Part shown: positions 33,180 to 41,373 of the stretch, in pieces
Position numbering within the stretch: the first letter of the stretch is position 1
Layout of the letters: each line of letters starts with the position of its first letter
Assembly (NCBI GenBank): GCA_024229395.1
Contig: JAAESM010000006.1
Span: 1-52,380 of the forward strand
Reading direction: 5' to 3'
DNA: 52,380 nucleotides
From: Planctomycetota bacterium
GTDB lineage: Bacteria; Planctomycetota; UBA1135
The notes under the pieces: generated by a model
Databases searched by the model: none
What the model saw: only the letters and a program-made list of their open reading frames with translations
What the model was told of the DNA's origin: nothing
Made by a program: the position numbers and the translations under genes

Positions 33180-36100
33180 TTAGCCCTCGATGATAATCAC
33201 TTCGTAAGAGTTCTGAATCATGTCATTCACGTCGATATTGACGCTCCCATCGCCGACCCCAATTTCCCAAGCGCCATAGGGAAGGGTAGAGGAACCATCG
33301 ACTGGAACCACCTCCAGGGCGGCCTCCATTCCTAGCGCAAACAAAATATTGTCGGTTTGCTGTACGTAGCGGGTAATGGTCGAAGGGGAGAATCCGAGCT
33401 CCTTCAATTCGACAACATATGGCAGGCGGCTCGTTTCATCACGACTATTCGGGTGGTCCTGGGCATTTGCTAGTTGCATGGAGCTTATTACGACAACCAC
33501 ACGGTCGCTGGTCTCAGAGCGTCCAGCCATGACAGTAAAGTCCTTAATAGGATTGTCGATGACTTCGCCCCAATCCATGTTCTCTTCAAAAAAAGAACCC
33601 GTGGTTGCAAGCCGTTCGCTTGCGGTTTCATAAAGGGTGTTTCCGTAGATTTCCCAGGCGAGACCTGCATGGTCTTTCACGTGGTAAATGTCGGAAGAGA
33701 GCGGATCTACCAAAGTTCGCCAAAGCATAATCTTTGCCGAGAAATGGTTTGCGCCACCCAAGCTAATCCCGAACTCTTTGCCATCCGATCGCTTGAAGTC
33801 TTTGTGGTATAGACTGTCCAGATAGTAAAAAGAGTTCATGATGAATGGCATCGACGCGTAACTGCTGGCGTATTTTTCAATGGTCCGATTCCATTCGGTA
33901 ATCCAGACTTCTGGCATCAATACTTCACCATTTGGGCCCTGCTTCAGTGCCTGATGTGATTCTCCGAGTTCCTTGAAGTAGGTGTCAAGGCCTTCATATT
34001 TCCCCAAGAAACTGTTGGGGACCGAGGCGTACCAGTGCTGGACAGCGCCATCGATGCGGGTCTTATGCGGGTTCTGCGGATCCCAGTTCTGCTCCAGTAC
34101 ATTCATAAACTGAGTCGTCCATCCATCAGGGTCACCTGGAGGGATTGGAGTCATCATCAGATAGTCGTCAGCCTTGCCGTCGCCGTCGTAATCGAAGTTC
34201 TCGTCGAGCGCCTTCAACATCGCGACGTGCAGCTCACCGAACTGGGCGCCGGTGCCAGTCCAGAAGTTGATGTAGGGCTCGTTCCACAACTCAATCAGGC
34301 GCAGCTTCTGGTCTGGCGCGGCGCGGCCGCCCCAACCTTCGTTGTAATGCTTGAGGATCTGAGCAGCGACCCTGGCAAACCCGTCCATATCGTTTGGCGG
34401 CTCACGAAAACCGGCGTACCATTCCTCGAATCCGGGAATCTCTGCCTTGTCGTGACCGACACGCCAGATGGTTTCGCTATTGGGAATCGCCTCTTGCACG
34501 TCCATGCGCTTGTCCATCTGTGCAAAGTCGTAGTTGGCTAGGTTTTCAATCTCGGCACCTGACACATCGAAGTCGCGACTCATGTCCCCAGGAATGCCTT
34601 GATCCAGCAACCACATGTAGTTCATGTCGCCGACGCCTTCTCCCTGTATGCGCGTATTCGGGATGTTGGCTAGCTCATACATCTCTGAATAATCGGTTGT
34701 GATGTTGGTCAGGTAGGGATCATCATCATCAACACTCTTGGACCATGCGGCCATGTGTAGTGGGCCATGGTTGACGCCATGAATAGGCCCGAAGTGCGTG
34801 CCAGTGCCGCTGGCGTCTACAGTAATGCGGTAAGGCAGGGAATGCAGGGGGCGATATACATGCACCGAAGAGGCAAAGCTATGGTCCGACCGCCTGCTAA
34901 TGATAATGTCGCGCGACCCGTCGCCATCAACATCGCCGGAGGTGGATACGGAATCGCCGAAATGCGAGCTATTATTGAAATCCCCGATGGTATCGATCGT
35001 ACTGCCGTCATCGCCCGAGAGAATAGTTACATAACCAGGGCCTTGCGAGATGCCGGGTGCCGAAATCAGCATGTCGCTAACCGTGTCGCCATCGATGTCC
35101 CCTAGCTTTGCCACGCTGGTGCCCAAGCCCTCATTAGCGACAGTTCCGCCAAAGGTCATGATGCTGTTGCCGTTGACGTCAAAAACTTCTGCATAGCCGG
35201 AGTTGATGTGGCTGAAGTCGGCTTCAGGAGCCCCAACAAGAAACTCCTCATAACCATCATTGCCGTCGATGTCCCCGATGGATGCGACGCAAAACCCGAA
35301 CTTACTGGGTTCGACATTGGTCAATGAATCCCGAACGACAAGGATTTCCTCGAGGTCGAATTCGCTGGTCGTGGGATCGTCTCTGTACAAGAACACCTCG
35401 CCACCAGATGACGAGCCAGTACCCGTTGCTTCCATTCTGGGGGCCCCGACAAGCAAATAATCATGGTCAGTGCCCGTTGGCAGGCCTGCGAGGCTGGTTC
35501 CAAAGTGATTTTGGTTCTTCCCCGCTATGGTTGCAAGAAGAGTAACTTTTACATCTGAATTGGCCAGTTCACCGGGGTCGGTCTCATTGAGAAAACGCAG
35601 AATTGATGAGACCGTAGCCGTCGGTTCGTTGAATGCTCCGCTGCCACTACCACCGCTTCCACCTCCGGTGCCAGGTCTATCGAGTTGAGTGAATTTATAC
35701 ACCCCGATTCTTCCATTTTCAGTCGCTCCATTTGCATTCCATCTTGGGTCTCCAACAATGAGCTCATTGATTCCATCCCCATCCAAATCAGCTGCCGTCA
35801 AAGCAGTTCCAAAATCATCGCTGGCCTGTCCGTGCTTTGTAACCATAGATCCAAGCATTGTTCCATGCGGCCCCAAGTAAACAGACACATAGCGACCGGC
35901 TCCCGAGCTTACAGCAAAGTCGTCGTAGTGATCTCCGTTGATATCTCCCAGGGCGCAAAGGCCTGATCCGAAGCCATCGGCAGCCTCGCCTCCGTATCCA
36001 CGCGAGCCAGTCTCACTCCAAAGTTTGGTGTGCCAAGGAAACTGTTTTAGACGGCTTCCGGAGTACAAGGTAACTTTGCCTTTATTCTCACCGGCCGCCG

Positions 36101-36302
36101 GAACGCCTACCAGGAAATCATCGACACCGTCGCCATTGACGTCGCCGGCACCTGCGACCCGGTTGTGATGCAAAAAAGAACCCGACCCTTTGAGGCCGGT
36201 AATGTCGATGTGCTCGCGCACACCCGTGTAGCTATGCCCAGCCTGAGCTGCGAGGCTAGGCGCCGTTAAAATGAGAGACAGAAGGAGGATGGAGCGGTTC
36301 AT
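33180..36302 (-). CDS. Secreted FG-GAP propeller fused to a clan GH-A glycoside hydrolase
   Basis: Exported 1040-residue enzyme. The ATG at 36300-36302 follows an AAGGA ribosome site and gives signal peptide MNRSILLLSLILTAPSLAAQA. Seven FG-GAP repeats (for example DVNGDGVDDFLVG at 54-66, DLDGDGINELIVG at 172-184) span residues 30-480; a Gly/Ser linker lies near 211-223. Residues 490-930 form a TIM-barrel hydrolase with LIELWNEPYINFW (acid/base Glu675) and VWITEWNRT (nucleophile Glu803), the clan GH-A pair, similar to GH39-like families. A beta domain ends the protein. The target polysaccharide is unknown. Confidence 0.85.
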   Translation of the reverse strand: MNRSILLLSLILTAPSLAAQAGHSYTGVREHIDITGLKGSGSFLHHNRVAGAGDVNGDGVDDFLVGVPAAGENKGKVTLYSGSRLKQFPWHTKLWSETGSRGYGGEAADGFGSGLCALGDINGDHYDDFAVSSGAGRYVSVYLGPHGTMLGSMVTKHGQASDDFGTALTAADLDGDGINELIVGDPRWNANGATENGRIGVYKFTQLDRPGTGGGSGGSGSGAFNEPTATVSSILRFLNETDPGELANSDVKVTLLATIAGKNQNHFGTSLAGLPTGTDHDYLLVGAPRMEATGTGSSSGGEVFLYRDDPTTSEFDLEEILVVRDSLTNVEPSKFGFCVASIGDIDGNDGYEEFLVGAPEADFSHINSGYAEVFDVNGNSIMTFGGTVANEGLGTSVAKLGDIDGDTVSDMLISAPGISQGPGYVTILSGDDGSTIDTIGDFNNSSHFGDSVSTSGDVDGDGSRDIIISRRSDHSFASSVHVYRPLHSLPYRITVDASGTGTHFGPIHGVNHGPLHMAAWSKSVDDDDPYLTNITTDYSEMYELANIPNTRIQGEGVGDMNYMWLLDQGIPGDMSRDFDVSGAEIENLANYDFAQMDKRMDVQEAIPNSETIWRVGHDKAEIPGFEEWYAGFREPPNDMDGFARVAAQILKHYNEGWGGRAAPDQKLRLIELWNEPYINFWTGTGAQFGELHVAMLKALDENFDYDGDGKADDYLMMTPIPPGDPDGWTTQFMNVLEQNWDPQNPHKTRIDGAVQHWYASVPNSFLGKYEGLDTYFKELGESHQALKQGPNGEVLMPEVWITEWNRTIEKYASSYASMPFIMNSFYYLDSLYHKDFKRSDGKEFGISLGGANHFSAKIMLWRTLVDPLSSDIYHVKDHAGLAWEIYGNTLYETASERLATTGSFFEENMDWGEVIDNPIKDFTVMAGRSETSDRVVVVISSMQLANAQDHPNSRDETSRLPYVVELKELGFSPSTITRYVQQTDNILFALGMEAALEVVPVDGSSTLPYGAWEIGVGDGSVNIDVNDMIQNSYEVIIIEG

Positions 36303-36308
36303 GTTGAT

Positions 36309-36329
36309 CCTTGCGGAGTCTTTGCAAGG
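36309..36329 (-). promoter_or_regulatory. Hairpin covering the ribosome site of the FG-GAP/GH-A gene
   Basis: On the minus strand CCTTGC-9 bases-GCAAGG forms a perfect 6-bp stem. The AAGG of the right arm is part of the ribosome site AAGGA, 6-7 bases before the ATG. If formed in the mRNA the stem would mask the site and lower translation. With only six pairs it may also be chance. Confidence 0.4.
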
Positions 36330-36416
36330 TTGGGTCAAGTGAATGACCAGCGTTCATAACCAACATCGGAACCACCCGAAAGCGCTTTAGAAATTCCTAG
36401 ATGCTTCTTTCCTAGC

Positions 36417-37058
36417 CTAGTTGCGGCGTTTCATAGGCCACAGCATGGTGCGCTGAGGCCGAGCCAGCCACTTGCGCATACCCTCTTCGGTGCGCTTGAG
36501 GCGGCGAAAGCTTGCTCCCAAAAGCATTTGCGACACAGCCTGCTGGCTGATATCTAAATCAGCAGCAACCATGGCCTGACGCCCGTTTTTCCGGTAGGAG
36601 CGGACGGCGTGCAGTCGGGTTTCAGTCCAGCCGAGCACCAAAGTGCGGTGCAGGGCGGCTGTGGAGTCGGCCATAGCCAACTCTTCTTCCGATTTACTCG
36701 GGAGATCGAAGCAGAAAACCGCCTGGCGGTCCATGCTATTGAGTGTGACGGCGGCTTTGGAGCGCACGGCTTCGTCGCGGCCAGCAGCTCCAGCGGGAGG
36801 AGCCACGATCAGCGCAAAGCGTAGAGGCACTGGCCAGGCGGCCTCTTGGAGCGCCACAGCAACATCAAATGCTGGCTCGGAATCATCTAAGATGAGTGTG
36901 CCAAAGGAGTTGGCGTTATCCAGTACGCCGGCGGCGGTGATGTGGCCGGAAAATCGTTCTGAAACGGTCGCCAAACCATCCCCCAGAGCCTCAGCGAGAG
37001 ATTTTCGCTGACGCGGTGCGGTGCCAAAGGCGAGACCGAAGCGCTGGGATGGTGCCAT
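36417..37058 (-). CDS. SatD-like protein with C-terminal helix-turn-helix
   Basis: A 213-residue cytoplasmic protein. The N-terminal 120 residues loosely resemble the SatD family (a short nucleotide-cyclase-like fold). The C-terminal part holds a helix-turn-helix, VAADLDISQQAVSQMLLGASF at about residues 163-183, like sigma-factor region 4 or MarR-type DNA readers. Probably a transcription regulator. It is divergent from the Cys-rich lipoprotein gene (62-bp gap). The SatD match is moderate; the HTH is clear. Confidence 0.7.
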   Translation of the reverse strand: MAPSQRFGLAFGTAPRQRKSLAEALGDGLATVSERFSGHITAAGVLDNANSFGTLILDDSEPAFDVAVALQEAAWPVPLRFALIVAPPAGAAGRDEAVRSKAAVTLNSMDRQAVFCFDLPSKSEEELAMADSTAALHRTLVLGWTETRLHAVRSYRKNGRQAMVAADLDISQQAVSQMLLGASFRRLKRTEEGMRKWLARPQRTMLWPMKRRN

Positions 37059-37126
37059 GTAGCGACAATGCTAGATGGTTGTTGCCTCAGATTCCAGGGG
37101 GGGAAGGCACTTGATATCCTGTGCGG

Positions 37127-37399
37127 ATGAGTTCCTTACTTCGCGCCCTCACCCTTGCCCTTTTGCTGGTGCCACTCGGCGCCTGCGGCGGCGAGGAAAC
37201 CACCGATGTTGAAGATGGCAAGAACGCCGTCGAAAACGCTGCTGACGACGCCACTGCCAAGGCCACCGAGGCCGCAGATGAGATGGCAGAGAAGATTTGT
37301 TGCGCCGGCAAATGCCCCACACCAGCTGGCTACTGCTGCGCTGACGATGGCACCTGCAATGACAGCCACGTCAAGTTGCCTCTAGCTAGTTCGCTATAA
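37127..37399 (+). CDS. Small Cys-rich lipoprotein
   Basis: About 90 residues. Signal peptide MSSLLRALTLALLLVPLGAC ends in a textbook lipobox LGAC. The mature part is an acidic, Ala/Glu/Asp-rich helix (ENAADDATAKATEAADEMAE), followed by a compact region with six cysteines, KICCAGKCPTPAGYCCADDG and TC. A GTG at 37121 is an alternative start two codons earlier. The stop overlaps the convergent Dus gene by 14 bp. It may be a periplasmic metal-binding or disulfide-stabilised domain; I know no close family. Confidence 0.75.
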   Translation: MSSLLRALTLALLLVPLGACGGEETTDVEDGKNAVENAADDATAKATEAADEMAEKICCAGKCPTPAGYCCADDGTCNDSHVKLPLASSL

Positions 37400-38339
37400 G
37401 GCCAAGCCGCGCGAGCAGGTCATCCAGATCATGCTCGCGTAGGGCAAAGGGCAGTTTCTCTGCACTCACTTTGCCACTCTGACCAAGCGCTTTGATCGCA
37501 TGTTTAATGCGTCCAAGCGCTTGATGCGTTTTGGCTCCGCCGACCAGCATGCGGCGATGATATTCACGTAGCCAAAGAGTGATTTGGGCATCGCTCCAGT
37601 CCGGCGTCTTGATCCCTTGCAGGTGGTCGGCCCAACGGCGGAACAACAGCGGATCCTGCAGTGCGCCGCGGCCGATCATGATGCCGTCGCAACCGGTGCG
37701 CTCCAACATCATGGCGATGTTGTCGAGCGAGTCAGCGTTGCCGTTGCCATAGACGGGAATGTTCACCGACTGTTTGGCGGCAGTAATCCAGTCCCAGTTT
37801 GGTGGGTCGGTGTAGCGGTCGGTGCGCAGGCGCGCGTGCACTGTCAACATCACCGCGCCGCTGTCTTCAACGCGTTTGCATACATCAACCAAGCCACTTG
37901 GTTCGGTTCCACCGGCACGAATCTTGGCGGTGACGGGAACTGGGCAAGCTTGCACACAAGCCGTCACGATCTCTTCGAGTAACTGCGGTTGGTCCAACAG
38001 CGCCGAGCCAGCGCGGTGTTGATAGACCTTCGGTGCTGGGCAACCGAAGTTCAAGTCAACGAAGGCAGCTCCTGCCGAAGCGGCCCGAATCGCCGTTTCC
38101 GCCATTATGTCGGCCTTATTTCCCATCAACTGGATCCCGTGCAAAACGCCATCGACGGTCTGCCCGAGTTCACTGCGCAGATAATCTTCGGGCAACGGCA
38201 CGCCACTCACGCGCAGGAATTCCGTGCACACCGCACCGATGGAATCCGCACCATTAGTCTCGATGGACAAGGCGCGAAAGCTCGGGTCGGTGACGCCTTC
38301 CATCGGCGCCAAGTAGAGCGGTGGGTCAGGACGCATCAA
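37386..38339 (-). CDS. tRNA-dihydrouridine synthase
   Basis: FMN enzyme reducing uridines in the tRNA D-arm, 317 residues. It begins with LYLAPMEGVTDPSFR, has the catalytic cysteine in DLNFGCPAPKVYQHRAGS, a conserved substrate-binding VHARLRTDRY region and the FMN phosphate site IMIGRGALQDP. Which of the DusA/B/C specificities applies cannot be told by eye. It follows gloA by 9 bp on the same strand, so the two are probably cotranscribed. Confidence 0.92.
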   Translation of the reverse strand: MMRPDPPLYLAPMEGVTDPSFRALSIETNGADSIGAVCTEFLRVSGVPLPEDYLRSELGQTVDGVLHGIQLMGNKADIMAETAIRAASAGAAFVDLNFGCPAPKVYQHRAGSALLDQPQLLEEIVTACVQACPVPVTAKIRAGGTEPSGLVDVCKRVEDSGAVMLTVHARLRTDRYTDPPNWDWITAAKQSVNIPVYGNGNADSLDNIAMMLERTGCDGIMIGRGALQDPLLFRRWADHLQGIKTPDWSDAQITLWLREYHRRMLVGGAKTHQALGRIKHAIKALGQSGKVSAEKLPFALREHDLDDLLARLGLIAN

Positions 38340-38348
38340 TCAAGAACA

Positions 38349-38732
38349 TCAATCCGCTTCTGAAGCGCGCGTCGGTGCTTCAAGAATCTCAATGTCATAA
38401 CCATCCGGATCATGCACGAAGATGTACTTGGTCTTGTTCTTCGGATTGCTGCGTCGATACCACCAACCGCGTTTCACGACTTCCTCGACCACGGCCTCAA
38501 GATCATCGACATGCAAGGCAACATGCCCGAACTGCGTGCCGAGTTCATAGTCGCGACCATCATGATTGTGGGTTAGTTCCAAGTGGTAGTGCCCGGAGGC
38601 ATCGGTCAGAAAAACCAAGGTGGCATCATTCATGCCATGCCGACGCACTTCCCGCAGACCGAGGAAGTTGGTGTAGAAGTCGACCGCGCGGTCCAAGTCG
38701 CGCACTCTGAGCATGGTGTGGGCTAAACGCAT
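38349..38732 (-). CDS. gloA: Lactoylglutathione lyase (glyoxalase I)
   Basis: Isomerises the methylglyoxal-glutathione hemithioacetal. The 127-residue protein starts MRLAHTMLRVRDLDRAVDFY and keeps all four metal ligands of the E. coli enzyme at equivalent places: His5, Glu52 (HLELTHN), His70 (QFGHVALHV) and Glu115 (GYDIEILE). Short form without the Zn-enzyme insert, so a nickel-type enzyme is expected. Divergent from an SDR gene with only 14 bp between the start codons, so promoters overlap coding sequence. Confidence 0.94.
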   Translation of the reverse strand: MRLAHTMLRVRDLDRAVDFYTNFLGLREVRRHGMNDATLVFLTDASGHYHLELTHNHDGRDYELGTQFGHVALHVDDLEAVVEEVVKRGWWYRRSNPKNKTKYIFVHDPDGYDIEILEAPTRASEAD

Positions 38733-38746
38733 CGCGCTCCTATTCT

Positions 38747-39499
38747 ATGCGCATGGAACTTCCTGACCTTACTGGAAAAGTCGCCGTCATCACCGGCGCA
38801 AGTCGTGGCCTTGGTGCCGGCCTCGCCAAGGACTTCCTCGCCCGCGGTATGAAGGTAGCCTTGAGCGCCCGCAGCCCGCAGCCCTTCGAGGATGGCGAGC
38901 ATGTGCTGACGCGCCAGTTCGACGTATCCGACCCCAAGGCTATGGCTGAGTTCAGCTCCGCCGCCGTGGCCCAATTCGGTCAGATCGACCTGTGGATCAA
39001 CAACGCCGGAATCATCCATCCTGTGGTGAAGGCTCGCGACCTGGATGGTCCCGCGCTCTACCAGAGCCTCGATGTGAACGTGCTTGGCGTGCTCTACGGC
39101 AGCCAAAACTTCGTGCGTCATGTGGAGAGCCGTTCCGGTGAGGGCGTGCTGTTGAACATCAGCTCTGGCGCGGCCTACAGCGGCATGTCTGGCTGGGCAG
39201 CCTATTGCATGGGCAAGGCATCGGTGGATCGCCTGACGGAAACCTTCCAGTTGGAAGAAGCGGAGCATGGAGTGCGGTGCTACTCGGTGGCTCCGGGAAT
39301 CATCGATACCGACATGCAGGCACAGATTCGGGACTGCAAAGAAGAGGTCTTCCCCAACGTGGCGCAGTTCCATGAGTACAAGGCCCAAGACCTGTACAAC
39401 ACAGTTAGGCACGTTGCGAAGCACCTGCTGCAGATGGCATTTGCGCCTTCCGCTCGTCCGGATACAGTGAGTGCTCGCATTCCAGCCGAGAAAGGCTGA
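38747..39499 (+). CDS. SDR family oxidoreductase
   Basis: Classical short-chain dehydrogenase of 250 residues. It has KVAVITGASRGLGAGLA (cofactor), WINNAGIIHP, and the catalytic set in LNISSGAAYSGMSGWAAYCMGKASV (Ser, Tyr, Lys). The C-terminus (CKEEVFPNVAQFHEYKAQDL) resembles sepiapterin-reductase-like SDRs (benzil reductase YueD type). A second ATG two codons in is an equally good start. Substrate unknown. Confidence 0.88.
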   Translation: MRMELPDLTGKVAVITGASRGLGAGLAKDFLARGMKVALSARSPQPFEDGEHVLTRQFDVSDPKAMAEFSSAAVAQFGQIDLWINNAGIIHPVVKARDLDGPALYQSLDVNVLGVLYGSQNFVRHVESRSGEGVLLNISSGAAYSGMSGWAAYCMGKASVDRLTETFQLEEAEHGVRCYSVAPGIIDTDMQAQIRDCKEEVFPNVAQFHEYKAQDLYNTVRHVAKHLLQMAFAPSARPDTVSARIPAEKG

Positions 39500-39586
39500 G
39501 ATTCGGCCATTTTTTCCAGGAACTTGTAGCCGTATCTCGGCATCGAATTACAGAGGCCCCCCAGAAATTTAGGTTTCACAGCCTCC

Positions 39587-39608
39587 CATCATCAATCCAT
39601 CATCAATC
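39587..39608 (+). repeat. Two tandem copies of an 11-bp unit in a 5' leader
   Basis: CATCATCAATC occurs twice in direct succession just before the metalloprotease start at 39620. It sits where the ribosome site should be, and no GGAGG-like sequence is visible there. Function unknown; it may be a simple slippage duplication. Confidence 0.5.
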
Positions 39609-39619
39609 CATTAGCTTCC

Positions 39620-40441
39620 ATGAAGAAATTAGCCATTTTGTTGGCCATTCCGGCTCTCGCATTCACCGCTCTTAATAACGATACCGCTGGTCCTTATGTG
39701 GACTCCCACGGCAACGCCTGGAATACCCTGCCAAAGCTATCTGACTATGCTTCCGCAGCCGAATTCGACGCCGCCGTCGGCCACGAAACCTTCACCACCC
39801 GCAACGGCGATAAGTTCCAGATCGACCGCGAGCTGACTCCAAAGGAGTTCGCCAACGCCACTGCCCTGCAGGCAGCCACTCGAATGATGCAACCACGCTC
39901 AGGTTCGGGCGGCGCCATCCAGGCCGTTGTCACGATCAACTTGCCTGTGGATGAGGAATACCGCAACTCCTTCCCCAACATTCCCTCGCTCAAGAACCAC
40001 GTCATTAGTGAAGTCAACGTCTGCGACGCCGCATTGAACGCAAACTGGGGTATCAACTTCGTACCTTCTTCCGGTCAGGCTTGGGATTCCAACGACAATG
40101 CCGACATCGGTAGCTTGCTCGACGAAGCTTATGCTGAACACGGCTACAACGGCAAGGACATGATGATTGCCCTTTCCAACGACAGCACTCCAGGTAGCGC
40201 CATCGGCATTGGCTACATTGGGTGGCCACGCCAGCTAACCAAGAAGTACGGCACCTTGGAAGCAGAAATCATGCAGCACGAGGCGGGGCACAACTACACC
40301 TTGCAGCACTGCTGTGATAACGGCTGCATCATGTTGTCTTACCTAGTTGCCGCAAACCTTGGTAGCTTCCACAACTATTATGAGAGCTGCAGTGGTCAAA
40401 ACCATTACAACGTAATGAACAACCAGAGGAACCGTTACTAA
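39620..40441 (+). CDS. Secreted metzincin zinc metalloprotease
   Basis: An exported 273-residue protein. The signal peptide is MKKLAILLAIPALAFTA. The zinc-binding motif HEAGHNYTLQH (His220, Glu221, His224, His230) fits HExxHxxxxxH exactly, and CIMLSY (Met238) fits the Met-turn, as in adamalysin-like M12 metzincins. Cysteines 231, 232 and 236 surround the third ligand. Residues 20-105 look like a propeptide, with no obvious Cys switch. It ends against a lipoprotein gene (TAATG overlap). Confidence 0.85.
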   Translation: MKKLAILLAIPALAFTALNNDTAGPYVDSHGNAWNTLPKLSDYASAAEFDAAVGHETFTTRNGDKFQIDRELTPKEFANATALQAATRMMQPRSGSGGAIQAVVTINLPVDEEYRNSFPNIPSLKNHVISEVNVCDAALNANWGINFVPSSGQAWDSNDNADIGSLLDEAYAEHGYNGKDMMIALSNDSTPGSAIGIGYIGWPRQLTKKYGTLEAEIMQHEAGHNYTLQHCCDNGCIMLSYLVAANLGSFHNYYESCSGQNHYNVMNNQRNRY

Positions 40442-40452
40442 TGGCAGAAGCG

Positions 40453-41352
40453 ATGTTCACGACGGGGAGCCCACAACGGCTCCCCGTCTTTTTTTCTGCA
40501 GTCTTGATGGCTGCAGTGTTGGTCGCGTGCAGCGATAGCGAAGATCCCGACAAGGCGACGGGAAATGGATCCAACCAGGGCACAACCAACACCAATGGTT
40601 TCCTTGCCGGCGATCAAGGCGCTACATCGCAGGACGCCAATGCTGAAGAAGATGGACCTAAGTTCGGCGACCCGGATCTTGCCGGCGATGGTTTGTTATG
40701 GGAAACGCCCGACCTGCCATCCGGTATCGAGTTGGTGATCTCCGGCAAGCCCGTGGAGCATTTCGTTACCGAGGCCTACTTGATGGGGCTTTGGTCAACC
40801 TACGCCAGCGGTCTTCCGCTCGAGACTTCCTTAGAGGACTTGACCAGCGGCTTCTTCGCCGAACCGGAAGTCCTGTTCTACGAGTTGGTGCGCGGCGTGT
40901 TGTTGTTGCGCGAAGCCGAAACGCGTTTCGCGGATTACGACAAGCATGCCTTCGCGGATTACAAGGACCGCATGGAAGGAGCCGCCGGTACAGTGCGGGA
41001 TTCCTTGGTCAAGCGCTATGGCGTAGACGGTTGGAATGCACATGTGGAACGTAAGTTCCGCCTGCAGTTGTTGCTCGATGATTTCCAGCAATACGCCGCC
41101 GAAGTCACCGAGGAAGAACTGTTTGCCTTCTATGACAGCGAGATCCTAGCGCAACTTCCTGACCCGGAAAAGCGCGAGCACATCGACATCTCCTTCACGG
41201 CCATGGAGCCGGCGATTCGCGCCAACCTGATGAAGGGCCGTGCGGTCGAAGCGCAAGAGGAGTGGCTGGATGGTCAGCTCGATGGCGTCACGGTTGTCGC
41301 CACCTTGCCAGCAGAGTTGTCGCACAGCTGGACCCTGAGCGGCCCGCGCTAA
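40453..41352 (+). CDS. Lipoprotein with SurA/PpiC-like N-terminal chaperone domain
   Basis: About 299 residues. The ATG at 40453 gives signal peptide MFTTGSPQRLPVFFSAVLMAAVLVAC with lipobox LVAC; an ATG at 40441 overlapping the protease stop would add four residues. After a Ser/Gly/Asn-rich linker, residues 90-270 are helical and resemble the peptide-binding part of SurA-type proteins (VTEEELFAFYDSEILAQLP). No parvulin isomerase domain is present. A strong terminator hairpin lies inside the signal-peptide codons. Probably an outer-membrane-tethered folding factor. Confidence 0.72.
   Translation: MFTTGSPQRLPVFFSAVLMAAVLVACSDSEDPDKATGNGSNQGTTNTNGFLAGDQGATSQDANAEEDGPKFGDPDLAGDGLLWETPDLPSGIELVISGKPVEHFVTEAYLMGLWSTYASGLPLETSLEDLTSGFFAEPEVLFYELVRGVLLLREAETRFADYDKHAFADYKDRMEGAAGTVRDSLVKRYGVDGWNAHVERKFRLQLLLDDFQQYAAEVTEEELFAFYDSEILAQLPDPEKREHIDISFTAMEPAIRANLMKGRAVEAQEEWLDGQLDGVTVVATLPAELSHSWTLSGPR
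40461..40495 (+). terminator. Perfect rho-independent terminator after the metalloprotease gene
   Basis: GACGGGGAGCC-CACAAC-GGCTCCCCGTC forms an 11-bp perfect stem followed by seven T residues. It starts 20 bp after the protease stop codon and also lies inside the first codons of the next lipoprotein gene, which is unusual. Confidence 0.9.
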
Positions 41353-41373
41353 AACTCTGCGCGTCCTTAGAGT

